Positions 1 to 7,312 of a stretch of 64,000 nucleotides of DNA are shown piece by piece. The first letter of the stretch is position 1. Every line of letters begins with the position of its first letter. Source of the stretch: Bacteroidaceae bacterium (GTDB taxonomy: Bacteria > Bacteroidota > Bacteroidia > Bacteroidales > Bacteroidaceae). Below the pieces are notes generated by a model. It made no database searches and had not been told where the DNA came from. It was given only the letters and a program-made list of their open reading frames with translations. The position numbers were made by a program, and so were the translations under genes. The stretch covers positions 1 to 64,000 of the forward strand of contig JAFTYP010000012.1 of the NCBI GenBank assembly GCA_017461345.1. Direction: 5' to 3'.

Positions 1-210
1 AACATGAACCTCCGTATAGGGTAAATGTAACATGTCGATAAGTACACGTTTGCCCTGTATATCCGTATATAGCGCAACTTCATCGTAATACTTACGAAGG
101 CTTAAACAACTCAATGTCCACGACATTAGGTTATACTCAGGACGCAACCAACCGAAGCTATTCTCCAAAGGGTCATATCCTGCCGACCAAAAAGTTTGCA
201 CAATGCGCAT
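1..210 (-). CDS. N-terminal part of a DUF6734-like protein, cut by the window edge
   Basis: The reverse strand is open for exactly 70 codons from an ATG at 210 to the left edge, so only the N-terminus is present. It begins MRIVQTFWSAG and contains FGWLRPEYNLMSW and YDEVALYTD. From memory this N-terminus resembles a Bacteroidales family of unknown function labelled DUF6734, whose members look somewhat like glycosyltransferases. That comparison could not be tested here. The start lies 22 nt downstream of the stop of the small secreted protein on the same strand, so the two genes are probably co-transcribed. No signal peptide is visible, which suggests a cytoplasmic protein. Confidence 0.6.
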   Translation of the reverse strand, partial: MRIVQTFWSAGYDPLENSFGWLRPEYNLMSWTLSCLSLRKYYDEVALYTDIQGKRVLIDMLHLPYTEVHV

Positions 211-232
211 AATGTTTTCTTTTATTACATTA

Positions 233-619
233 TTATAATTCTATTTCAGCACGAAAACACATCCCATCAAAATTCAATTCTAAAATATAGGTACCTGAGA
301 GATTCTTTGGGAGCTCTACCTCGCTATGAGAGGCTGATACATCAGTAGAAAATTCTAATGTTTCCGTATTATCATTTAACGAATAGAGATTCAATGACAA
401 GACATCTTCATTGAATAAATAAAGCATATGACCAGCTTGCCCAACTTGCGGAAATTCTATGGGAGTGCGAGGATGTATTAACTCCGGATTAACCTCTACC
501 AAAGTAAAGTGTAAATTCGTAATGTTCACTTCTAAATGCTCCCATGCATACAATAAGGTAGACATTCGAAACAATACTAATACCAGTATTAATTTTCTAA
601 CTAATTTATTTACTCGCAT
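233..619 (-). CDS. Small secreted protein with a DUF3244-like beta domain
   Basis: 128 residues. A basic N-terminus and hydrophobic stretch (about residues 8-25, ending LLYAW) form a signal peptide, so the protein should be exported. The rest is rich in beta strands and ends with a segment typical of short Ig-like domains (LPKNLSGTYILELNFDG), as in the Bacteroidales DUF3244 family, which I recognise only by pattern. Function is unknown. Its promoter lies just upstream at 654-685, and it precedes the edge-truncated gene by 22 nt in an apparent two-gene unit. Confidence 0.65.
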   Translation of the reverse strand: MRVNKLVRKLILVLVLFRMSTLLYAWEHLEVNITNLHFTLVEVNPELIHPRTPIEFPQVGQAGHMLYLFNEDVLSLNLYSLNDNTETLEFSTDVSASHSEVELPKNLSGTYILELNFDGMCFRAEIEL

Positions 620-653
620 AACTTTTGTTGTATTGATAAATTAAACTCTGATG

Positions 654-685
654 CAAAATAAGCCATTATTTTATTACTCCCCAAA
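654..685 (-). promoter_or_regulatory. Bacteroidota-type promoter for the small secreted protein
   Basis: Read on the minus strand, TTTG (682-685) and TTATTTTG (654-661) are 20 nt apart, close to the TTTG-N19-21-TAnnTTTG pattern; one of the two TA bases differs. Transcription would begin about 30 nt before the ATG at 619. Confidence 0.5.
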
Positions 686-745
686 GAAAAAACTTCACAA
701 AAACTTCACAAATTCGTTTCTCCCCATTCCATCAGCATGAATCAT

Positions 746-776
746 TTTGTAATCTGCTGCAAAACACTTACCTTTG
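746..776 (+). promoter_or_regulatory. Promoter of the TPR regulator
   Basis: TTTG (746-749), a 19-nt spacer and TACCTTTG (769-776) match the Bacteroidota consensus. The predicted start of transcription near 783 lies after an in-frame ATG at 774, which supports translation from the ATG at 810. Confidence 0.75.
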
Positions 777-809
777 CCAATACTTCTAACAAAATTTACC
801 ACCCAAGTT

Positions 810-2516
810 ATGAAGAAACTTTTATTTATACTTCTATCAAGCATCTGTGTATTCGGATGTAAGGACTCTGCCAAAAATTTCCGCATCGACAAACAGAAAG
901 CACGTATCATCATGGATGATATATCGCGCAGAAATCTTGCATACGAAACACTGACAGAACAGGACGAGGCAATGATGCAACATGTGGTTGAGTACTATAA
1001 TAAATATGGTACAAGCAACGACAAAACAGAAGCATACTATTTATTAGGCAGTGTGTATCGTGACCTTCATGATGCTCCCAAATCAATGGAAGCGTTCTTG
1101 GATGGAATAAATGCAGCAGACACCACAAGCACAGATTGCCGATACGACATCCTTGCCCGGCTGTACGGTCAGAAAAGCGACCTGTTACGCAAACAGAGTT
1201 TGAACAAACTGGCTTTAGAAGCAGAAAAAATGGTTTATCGGTATGCTGTTCTGGCAAAAGATAGCATCTATATGGTGGCTGCACAATGGGGAATACTGGG
1301 AAAACTTTTTGCTTTGGAAGATTATCAAACGATTGCAGACAAATGTTGGGAAGTCTTGGAAAACAGCAAAAACCTTGGCGCATACTCCTATAGCACCAAA
1401 CATTTGTGTACTGCAGTTTTGGCAAATACAGAATTGGGGCGAATAGAAGATGCGCAAAAACTGCTTTCCATATACGAGCAACATAGCAACTGTGTTGATT
1501 TAACGAATTACGAATGTTCCTTTCCTATATATTATTATGCAAAAGGTAAGGTTTTGACTGCAATGGGGCAGTTAGACTCTGCAGTATATTTCTTTCGGAA
1601 AGAACTCTGTGCTCCTGACTGGAATAACCGCCAAGCAGCATATCGCGGATTACGTATGGCATTTGACAAAAAGGGGGAGACAGATTCTCTGTGCAAATAT
1701 GCTGCCCTGCAATGCGACGCTGTTGACAGCGCTTATCAGGAAATGTTGATGCAAAACCTCCAAACCTTACACGAATTATATGATTACAATCGCTTGCAAA
1801 AAGAAAACATTCAAAAAGAACAATATCTTCAAGAGAGCAGAAGAATGACTCAATACACGTGGTATGTTTTGATAGTTATTATTATTTTCTTTGTCTTCCT
1901 TTTCGTCTATCTACGTTCGTGGTACAAACAGAAAATAGCAACTGCAGAACTAACACTGGAACGAGCGAATGCCGCTCTGGATGAACAAGAAAGTAACATC
2001 GCAACACTGCAAAACGAATTGGCAAACGTGTCTGACAACAAAGAAAAGGTGCGATTAACGGAAGAAGTGGAACAAGCAGAAAAGGAAGCAAACAAACAAA
2101 GAAAAGTTGTGATATTAAATCAGGAAGAACTGGACAATTTGCGACAGCGAATAAAAAGTACTTCGAAATCCTTGCGACAACAATATTGTCAGACACCATT
2201 GTTTCTGTCTTTGAAACATAAGGTAAAAACATACACCATTGCCTCGGAGCAGGACTATGAACTTATAGAAAATTTCCTGCGGGACAAAGATCCCGACTTA
2301 TTACAACGATTTCACTTTATACTGCCCAAGCACTCCGAAATGGAATTGCGTGTTTTCCTGATGTTGCGGTTTGGAATGACTAAAACAGAAATTAGTCTAC
2401 TGACAGCACGCAGCCAGGCAGCAGTCACAAATATATGCACACGACTCTTTCAGAAAGCACATGGAAAGAAATGCTCCACAAGTGCAGAAGCAAACGACTG
2501 GTTGTTGAAACTGTAG
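810..2516 (+). CDS. TPR membrane lipoprotein with coiled coil and C-terminal helix-turn-helix
   Basis: 568 residues. Start chosen at 810 because it gives a lipoprotein signal (MKKLLFILLSSICVFGC, lipobox FGC) and lies downstream of the promoter. Order of parts: lipidated N-terminus, tetratricopeptide repeats to about residue 330, one membrane helix (VLIVIIIFFVFLFVYL, near 355-372), a charged coiled coil to about 450, and a C-terminal region (MELRVFLMLRFGMTKTEIS...) that looks like a LuxR-type helix-turn-helix. This layout is common in Bacteroidales one-protein regulators, with TPRs sensing outside and a DNA-binding tail inside. The signal is not known, and direct DNA binding by a membrane protein is inference. 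It stands alone and ends at a hairpin shared with gapA. Confidence 0.8.
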   Translation: MKKLLFILLSSICVFGCKDSAKNFRIDKQKARIIMDDISRRNLAYETLTEQDEAMMQHVVEYYNKYGTSNDKTEAYYLLGSVYRDLHDAPKSMEAFLDGINAADTTSTDCRYDILARLYGQKSDLLRKQSLNKLALEAEKMVYRYAVLAKDSIYMVAAQWGILGKLFALEDYQTIADKCWEVLENSKNLGAYSYSTKHLCTAVLANTELGRIEDAQKLLSIYEQHSNCVDLTNYECSFPIYYYAKGKVLTAMGQLDSAVYFFRKELCAPDWNNRQAAYRGLRMAFDKKGETDSLCKYAALQCDAVDSAYQEMLMQNLQTLHELYDYNRLQKENIQKEQYLQESRRMTQYTWYVLIVIIIFFVFLFVYLRSWYKQKIATAELTLERANAALDEQESNIATLQNELANVSDNKEKVRLTEEVEQAEKEANKQRKVVILNQEELDNLRQRIKSTSKSLRQQYCQTPLFLSLKHKVKTYTIASEQDYELIENFLRDKDPDLLQRFHFILPKHSEMELRVFLMLRFGMTKTEISLLTARSQAAVTNICTRLFQKAHGKKCSTSAEANDWLLKL

Positions 2517-2550
2517 CCTCTTAAAGAGAGTATCACTTACCAGATGCAAA

Positions 2551-2581
2551 AAGGGGTATCGCTCGTTGAGTGATACCCCTT
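2551..2581. terminator. Bidirectional terminator between the TPR regulator and gapA
   Basis: A 14-bp stem, with one G-T pair and a GTT loop, opens with AAGGGGTATC and closes with GATACCCCTT. It sits between the 3' ends of two converging genes. On the minus strand the stem is followed by a T-run (TTTTGC), so it is strongest as the gapA terminator. Confidence 0.8.
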
Positions 2582-2617
2582 GACTTATATAAAACGATTT
2601 ATCGTCTTATGGGCTGA

Positions 2618-3649
2618 TTAGAGTTCAGCGAAGTACTTGATGGTGCGAACCATCTGGCTGGTGTAGCTGTTCTCGTTGTCGTACCAGCTAACAACCTGTA
2701 CCTGGAATGTATCCTCGTCAACCTTGCTAACCATAGTCTGAGTAGCGTCGAAGAGGCTACCGAACTTCATGCCGATGATGTCGCTGCTTACGATTTCATC
2801 TTCTGTGTAACCATAGCTCTCTGTCTGAGCAGCCTTCATGGCAGCGTTGATGCCCTCAACGGTAACATCCTTACCCTTAACAACGGCAACCAAGATGGTG
2901 GTAGAACCTGTGGGAGTGGGGATACGCTGAGCAGAGCCGATGAGCTTGCCGTTCAGTTCGGGAATAACGAGACCGATAGCCTTAGCAGCACCAGTGCTGT
3001 TGGGAACGATGTTGCAAGCACCTGCACGGCTGCGACGGAGGTCACCCTTGCGCTGAGGACCGTCGAGAATCATCTGGTCGCCAGTGTAAGCGTGGATAGT
3101 GCTCATGATACCGCTCTGGATGGGAGCGTATGCGTTCAGAGCAGCAGCCATAGGAGCCAAGCAGTTTGTTGTGCAAGAAGCAGCAGAGATAACTGTGTCT
3201 TCCTTCTTCAAAGTCTCGTGGTTTACGTTGTAAACGATAGTGGGGAGGTCGTTGCCTGCGGGAGCAGAGATAACTACCTTCTTAGCACCAGCCTGGATGT
3301 GAGCCTCAGCCTTAGCCTTGCTTGTGTAGAAACCTGTGCACTCGAGAACTACGTCAACACCAATCTGACCCCAGGGGAGTTCAGCAGCGTTGGGCATAGC
3401 ATAGATGATGATCTCCTTACCATCAACGATGATAGAGTTATCTGTAGCCTCTACAGTGTGCTTGCCTTCGCCAAACTTGCCAGCGAAACCACCCTGAGCG
3501 GTGTCGTACTTCAAGAGGTGAGCCAGCATCTTGGGGCTGGTCAAGTCGTTGATTGCTACTACTTCATAACCTTCAGCCTCGAACATCTGACGGAAAGCGA
3601 GGCGACCGATACGGCCGAAACCGTTAATAGCGACTTTTACGTTTGCCAT
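2618..3649 (-). CDS. gapA: Type I glyceraldehyde-3-phosphate dehydrogenase
   Basis: 343 residues, full length for the family. The enzyme oxidises glyceraldehyde 3-phosphate to 1,3-bisphosphoglycerate with NAD in glycolysis. The N-terminal NAD-binding motif is NGFGRIGR, and the catalytic cysteine lies in [12 protein letters not shown] near residue 158. The conserved C-terminal [12 protein letters not shown] is intact. Codon choice is strongly biased, as expected for a highly expressed gene. It is monocistronic, diverges from mscL and converges with the TPR regulator. The leader is about 170 nt and contains a small hairpin (GTAGTG...CACTAC, about 3732-3757) of unknown role. Confidence 0.97.
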   Translation of the reverse strand: MANVKVAINGFGRIGRLAFRQMFEAEGYEVVAINDLTSPKMLAHLLKYDTAQGGFAGKFGEGKHTVEATDNSIIVDGKEIIIYAMPNAAELPWGQIGVDVVLECTGFYTSKAKAEAHIQAGAKKVVISAPAGNDLPTIVYNVNHETLKKEDTVISAASCTTNCLAPMAAALNAYAPIQSGIMSTIHAYTGDQMILDGPQRKGDLRRSRAGACNIVPNSTGAAKAIGLVIPELNGKLIGSAQRIPTPTGSTTILVAVVKGKDVTVEGINAAMKAAQTESYGYTEDEIVSSDIIGMKFGSLFDATQTMVSKVDEDTFQVQVVSWYDNENSYTSQMVRTIKYFAEL

Positions 3650-3828
3650 TTCTTTAGTTAATTAAAAGGGTTTATAATAATTCTGAAATATAAATTACTG
3701 ATTGGTGGTTAAAATATTATCCGCAATTGCAGTAGTGCGATGACTTACACGCCACTACAATAACTGCTAAAAGCAGGCATATTGATACAAAAATGAGTTT
3801 TTTCTTCACTTTTCCTTCTTTTCCGCTG

Positions 3829-3836
3829 CAAAATTA
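3829..3836 (-). promoter_or_regulatory. Probable gapA promoter element
   Basis: The minus strand reads TAATTTTG, a match to TAnnTTTG. No good -33 TTTG is found at the usual distance. A start here would give gapA an mRNA leader of about 170 nt. Confidence 0.5.
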
Positions 3837-3887
3837 CAAAATTCTTTTTAATTTCGCACTCGTTAACCAATAAAAAATTCTATAATT

Positions 3888-4346
3888 ATGTCATTTATTC
3901 AAGATTTCAAGGCATTCGCCCTCAAAGGCAACGTGATAGATATGGCTATCGGTGTCATCATCGGCGGTGCATTCAACAAGATTATATCATCAGTTGTAAA
4001 TGATGTTATAATGCCTCCTATTGGAGTTCTTATTGGCGGCGTTGATTTTAAAGACCTCAAGTTGGTGCTTAAGGATGCAGTTCCTGAACAGTTGGATGAG
4101 GCAGGAAATGTTGTTCAAGCAGCTGTTGCTGAAGTTACTCTTAATTATGGTTCATTCATACAGAATGTTGTTGATTTCTTGATTATAGCTCTAACTATTT
4201 TCTTTATGATTAAGGGTGTAACAAAACTTACAGAATTGCGTAAGAAGAAGGAAGTTGAAGCACCAGCTGCTCCTGCACCCGCTCCCGAACCAAGCGCTGA
4301 GGAGAAACTGCTGACTGAAATTCGTGACTTGCTGAAAAAGCAATAA
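3888..4346 (+). CDS. mscL: Large-conductance mechanosensitive channel
   Basis: 152 residues. MscL is an inner-membrane homopentamer that opens under membrane tension and releases solutes on osmotic downshock. The N-terminal helix ([20 protein letters not shown]) and the pore-lining first membrane helix ([20 protein letters not shown]) are typical. A periplasmic loop follows, then a second membrane helix ([14 protein letters not shown]) and a charged C-terminal bundle ([15 protein letters not shown]). An Ala/Pro linker precedes the bundle. The gene diverges from gapA and is closed by its own terminator. Confidence 0.96.
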   Translation: MSFIQDFKAFALKGNVIDMAIGVIIGGAFNKIISSVVNDVIMPPIGVLIGGVDFKDLKLVLKDAVPEQLDEAGNVVQAAVAEVTLNYGSFIQNVVDFLIIALTIFFMIKGVTKLTELRKKKEVEAPAAPAPAPEPSAEEKLLTEIRDLLKKQ

Positions 4347-4367
4347 AAAGCAATGCAACATATTTGG

Positions 4368-4406
4368 CAGCAGAGCCAAATACTTATATATGGCTCTGCT
4401 GTTTTA
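4368..4406 (+). terminator. Rho-independent terminator after mscL
   Basis: CAGCAGAGCC (4368-4377) pairs perfectly with GGCTCTGCTG (4392-4401) and is followed by TTTT. It lies 22 nt past the mscL stop. Confidence 0.8.
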
Positions 4407-4445
4407 ATACACACAATTATAGACCATTTAAAGAAAGGTGAAAAG

Positions 4446-6020
4446 ATGTTCAGAAAACTTGCTACGCTTCTGTTGATAACCTTGTCGGCCACAGAGATAT
4501 TTGCACAATCTACTGCCACTAAAAGCATTTACTCCACCATTAGAGGAGAGACCTACGAAACGAAGGCTGACACTACAACCCATGCCTTTATCGAATCATT
4601 CATGATAAAGGACAAAGGCTATTTCAATGTCAGTTATAAGCACTATGCCTTCAATGCCTATTGGACACAGGCACATGCCATCGATGTTGTTGTCTATGCC
4701 TACGAACGTTACAAGAACATCAACCGCACTCTTGCAAACAGATATTTGAACTACATCAAACTCTGGTACAAGAATAAGGCCAACAACTACGCCGGCGCAG
4801 CAGCAAGTACAACGACTACGCCCAACACAACAAGGGACTACAAGATGTTTGAAAACCCCTACACCGACGATATGTGTTGGATTACTCTTACATTGCTACA
4901 CATTAGCGAAGCAACAAACATAAAAGCATATGCCACGGTTGCCCGCCAAGTCTTTGACAACTACATCATCAAGCGTGCTAACGAGGATGAGGAAACCGGC
5001 GGGCTATGGCTCCCCTGGAACACCGATGAAGGCAGTGGCCCAAATGCCTGCACACAATCGCCTGCAACATTGGTTGCAGCCAAACTTCATAAGAAATTCG
5101 GTTCTGAAACAAACACACAGTATCTGGATTATGCAAAGAAACTTTATGCATATGCCGTCAAAAAGATGCTGAAGAACAAAGACCACATCGAGGAGCCTCC
5201 ATTGAGTTATACACAAGGCACCTTTGCCGAAGCATGCCGTATGATGTATCATATCTCCGACGAGTCGACTACATTAAGGAACATGTATCGGACTTATGCA
5301 TACAATTGTCTTAACTATGCCTTCAGCAATGGATGGTGTACACACAACGGAATCCTTCGTGATGAGGGTTCGAGTGGCGACCAGAGCATCTTCAAAGCCA
5401 TACTCATTCCCTATGCTGTCAACTTTGTTCTCGACGAGGACATGCCCACCCAGAACCGCATCGCTCTCTCGAAACTTATCCAAAAGAATACACAAACCTT
5501 GTGGAGGAATCTTGACACGTCGCGATACCCCATCATCTTCATGAACTTTTATTGGGGTTCGAAATGGACAGGCGAGGATGCTGACGCATCAATGGGAGCG
5601 GCATGCAGCGGTGCATCGCTCGTGGAGAATACAGCAAGAATGTACAGAGTCGTCACCAATCGCTGCGAGTTGGGCACACTCTACAAGGAGTGTAGCACTC
5701 TCACTATTGAGCCTGGCCACGAGGAGGATGCGGAATTTGCCGAGTTCCTCAGTGCGATGGCTACTGCAAAAGCAATCCTCGACGAGCCGGGCGAATATAT
5801 GATCTACGAATACATCGAGGCCATAGAGGCGCTGAAGGCTGCATACCAGAAGGCTCTCGAACATGCGACCGGCATTGAAGAGATTTACAACTCACCATTC
5901 GTTCTTGACAAAAATGTGTACGACCTGCAGGGTCGCAAAGTAGAGAACAGCAAATGGGAAAACGGCAAATTGCCTGCCGGAATATACGTAGTCGGTGGTC
6001 GCAAAGTATATCTGCGCTGA
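4446..6020 (+). CDS. Secreted glycoside hydrolase family 76-like protein
   Basis: 524 residues. Start chosen at 4446, which follows AGGTGAAAAG and gives a signal peptide (MFRKLATLLLITLSATEIFA). GH76 enzymes are alpha-1,6-mannanases with an alpha/alpha barrel. Recognisable features are YTDDMCW (about residue 139), where the adjacent aspartates match the family's catalytic pair, SYTQGTFAEACRMMYHIS, and GDQSIFKAILIPY, the family's DQxxFKG-like segment. The last 40 residues (VYDLQGRKVEN...AGIYVVGGRKVYL) are the C-terminal tail that recurs in secreted proteins of this group and probably serves export or surface anchoring. The protein likely acts on mannan or a related glycan outside the cytoplasm. 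No SusC/SusD pair is nearby. Confidence 0.75.
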   Translation: MFRKLATLLLITLSATEIFAQSTATKSIYSTIRGETYETKADTTTHAFIESFMIKDKGYFNVSYKHYAFNAYWTQAHAIDVVVYAYERYKNINRTLANRYLNYIKLWYKNKANNYAGAAASTTTTPNTTRDYKMFENPYTDDMCWITLTLLHISEATNIKAYATVARQVFDNYIIKRANEDEETGGLWLPWNTDEGSGPNACTQSPATLVAAKLHKKFGSETNTQYLDYAKKLYAYAVKKMLKNKDHIEEPPLSYTQGTFAEACRMMYHISDESTTLRNMYRTYAYNCLNYAFSNGWCTHNGILRDEGSSGDQSIFKAILIPYAVNFVLDEDMPTQNRIALSKLIQKNTQTLWRNLDTSRYPIIFMNFYWGSKWTGEDADASMGAACSGASLVENTARMYRVVTNRCELGTLYKECSTLTIEPGHEEDAEFAEFLSAMATAKAILDEPGEYMIYEYIEAIEALKAAYQKALEHATGIEEIYNSPFVLDKNVYDLQGRKVENSKWENGKLPAGIYVVGGRKVYLR

Positions 6021-6081
6021 AGATAACTGCCTGCGCAAATTGAACAAAAACAGCCATTCGACAAAAAAAGTTGCCAGTTTG

Positions 6082-6113
6082 TTTGGCAATGTGAAATAAT
6101 CGTCGTACCTTTG
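6082..6113 (+). promoter_or_regulatory. Promoter of tRNA-Cys
   Basis: TTTG (6082-6085), a 20-nt spacer and TACCTTTG (6106-6113). This is a near-ideal Bacteroidota promoter, with its start about 10 nt before the tRNA. Confidence 0.8.
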
Positions 6114-6130
6114 CACCGCAAAAAGGAAAT

Positions 6131-6202
6131 GGTGCCTTGGATGAGTGGCTTAGTCACCGGTCTGCAAAACCGTGCACGGCGGTTCGAATCCGCCAGGCAC
6201 CT
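6131..6202 (+). tRNA. tRNA-Cys (GCA anticodon)
   Basis: The acceptor arm GGTGCCT (6131-6137) pairs with AGGCACC (6195-6201), followed by discriminator T, which is typical of tRNA-Cys. The anticodon loop reads CTGCAAA (anticodon GCA), and the T arm is GGCGG-TTCGAAT-CCGCC. The terminal CCA is not encoded. The gene has its own promoter and terminator. Confidence 0.95.
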
Positions 6203-6216
6203 CCCCGAAAACAACG

Positions 6217-6257
6217 AATCCCGCAACGTTTACAAACGCTGCGGGATTTTCTTTTTT
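6217..6257 (+). terminator. Terminator after tRNA-Cys
   Basis: AATCCCGC (6217-6224) pairs with GCGGGATT (6241-6248), with further pairing inside (ACGTTT/AAACG), and a T-rich tract TTCTTTTTT follows. Confidence 0.85.
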
Positions 6258-6289
6258 GTCTCCCCACCCTTGAGCATCCCTCAAATACA

Positions 6290-6345
6290 GGTTAACCTAT
6301 TTACAGAGAAAGGTTAAACCTTTTTGGCAATAATGGTTAAGGTAT
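6290..6345 (-). repeat. 22-bp-period array A (GGTTAACC type)
   Basis: GGTTAACC at 6290, GGTTAAACC at 6312 and GGTTAAGG at 6335 recur at steps of 22 and 23 bp, with TTTGGCAATAATGG between. In reverse complement this matches the array at 50991-51090. It fills the gap between the tRNA terminator and the 3' end of pflA. Confidence 0.65.
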
Positions 6346-6374
6346 TTTAGCCGACCGTTGTGCGATGGATTTCG

Positions 6375-7166
6375 CTAAGATATGGTTACATTCGGCAACC
6401 ACTGTCGGAACTGCGCCCGCACACGATTTATTTCCTCCTGTGTAAGGTCCGGGACACCGGCCAAACGATAAGAGAGTCCAAGTTTCTCGTACTTGTACTT
6501 ACCCAAACTATGATACGGGAGCAACTCTACGCGCTGAATAATCGGCAGATAAGGCTGGAGAAAATCGGCTACGCCCTTCAACTGGGCATCGTCGTCTGTA
6601 TAACCCGGAACGACCACATGACGCACCCATATGGGTTTCCCTATTTCGAGCAGATAGTCGAACCATCGGCGGTTGTTGGTCCTCTCCGCGCCCACATACG
6701 AAGGATGCAAACTGTCGTCGGCCGTTTTTATATCAAGAAGTACAAGATCTGTGTAGTCCATGACAGCCCGTGCGTCTGGAGTAAAGACGGCGCCACTGGT
6801 GTCGAGGGCCGTATGAATGCCGTTCTTACGACAGAGAGCGAAGAACTCTTTGGCAAAACGAGCCTGCAAAAGCGGCTCACCGCCACTGAGCGTCACACCT
6901 CCCTTGCGAATGAAATTCTTGTAGCGCAACACTTCGGCCATAAGTTCCTCTGCCGTCCAATATCCCCCACCCTCTACGGTGTGGGAAGATTGCAGCATAG
7001 GCGAAGGCTCCGTTGCCGTTGGCACATCCAAAGGAAAGGTTTCCCAAGTATCCGGATTATGACAAAAGGCACAACGCAAAGGGCAGCCTTGCATAAAAGC
7101 CACAAAACGGATGCCCGGCCCATCAACAGCACCCAACGTCTCTATGGAATGAATACGAGCAGTCAT
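6375..7166 (-). CDS. pflA: Pyruvate formate-lyase activating enzyme
   Basis: 263 residues. This radical SAM enzyme uses a [4Fe-4S] cluster and S-adenosylmethionine to install the glycyl radical on PflB. The cluster motif is CPLRCAFC (CX3CX2C, about residues 26-33), and the SAM-binding GGE appears as TLSGGEPLLQ. Start chosen at 7166 (MTARIHSIETLG...GPGIRF), the standard PflA N-terminus; an upstream in-frame ATG at 7196 lies inside the adjacent inverted repeat. It is encoded downstream of pflB on the same strand. Its start codon is 9 nt from the base of a 23-bp RNA stem (7176-7303), so its translation or message stability may be set by that structure. Confidence 0.95.
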   Translation of the reverse strand: MTARIHSIETLGAVDGPGIRFVAFMQGCPLRCAFCHNPDTWETFPLDVPTATEPSPMLQSSHTVEGGGYWTAEELMAEVLRYKNFIRKGGVTLSGGEPLLQARFAKEFFALCRKNGIHTALDTSGAVFTPDARAVMDYTDLVLLDIKTADDSLHPSYVGAERTNNRRWFDYLLEIGKPIWVRHVVVPGYTDDDAQLKGVADFLQPYLPIIQRVELLPYHSLGKYKYEKLGLSYRLAGVPDLTQEEINRVRAQFRQWLPNVTIS

Positions 7167-7175
7167 ATTAAAAAA

Positions 7176-7303
7176 CGGAGTCCATAAATTCAACATTCAA
7201 TCCTGCGGGCTGCACCCTTCCGCTACAAGCGCCATTCCGTGGCAACCGGCGAAGATGTCAACGTCCCGACAGAGGAAACAGAATATTGAATTTATGAACT
7301 CCG
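7176..7303 (-). other. Intercistronic inverted repeat, 23-bp RNA stem between pflB and pflA
   Basis: The arms 7176-7198 and 7281-7303 are inverted repeats with two mismatches in 23. In the minus-strand transcript both mismatches become G-U pairs, so the pflBA mRNA can form an unbroken 23-bp stem closing an 82-nt loop. The loop itself can form small hairpins on the minus strand: GCCA-cggaa-TGGC, CGCT-tgt-AGCG and GGG-tgcag-CCC. I do not recognise a known riboswitch. No clear target-site duplication flanks it. Confidence 0.75.
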
Positions 7304-7312
7304 ATTAACTTA

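Noticed and set aside
7176..7303. Considered as a MITE or insertion element because of terminal inverted repeats
   Set aside because: No direct target duplication abuts the ends and no second copy is present in the window; the wobble-compatible differences on the transcribed strand favour an RNA structure. A genome search could reverse this.
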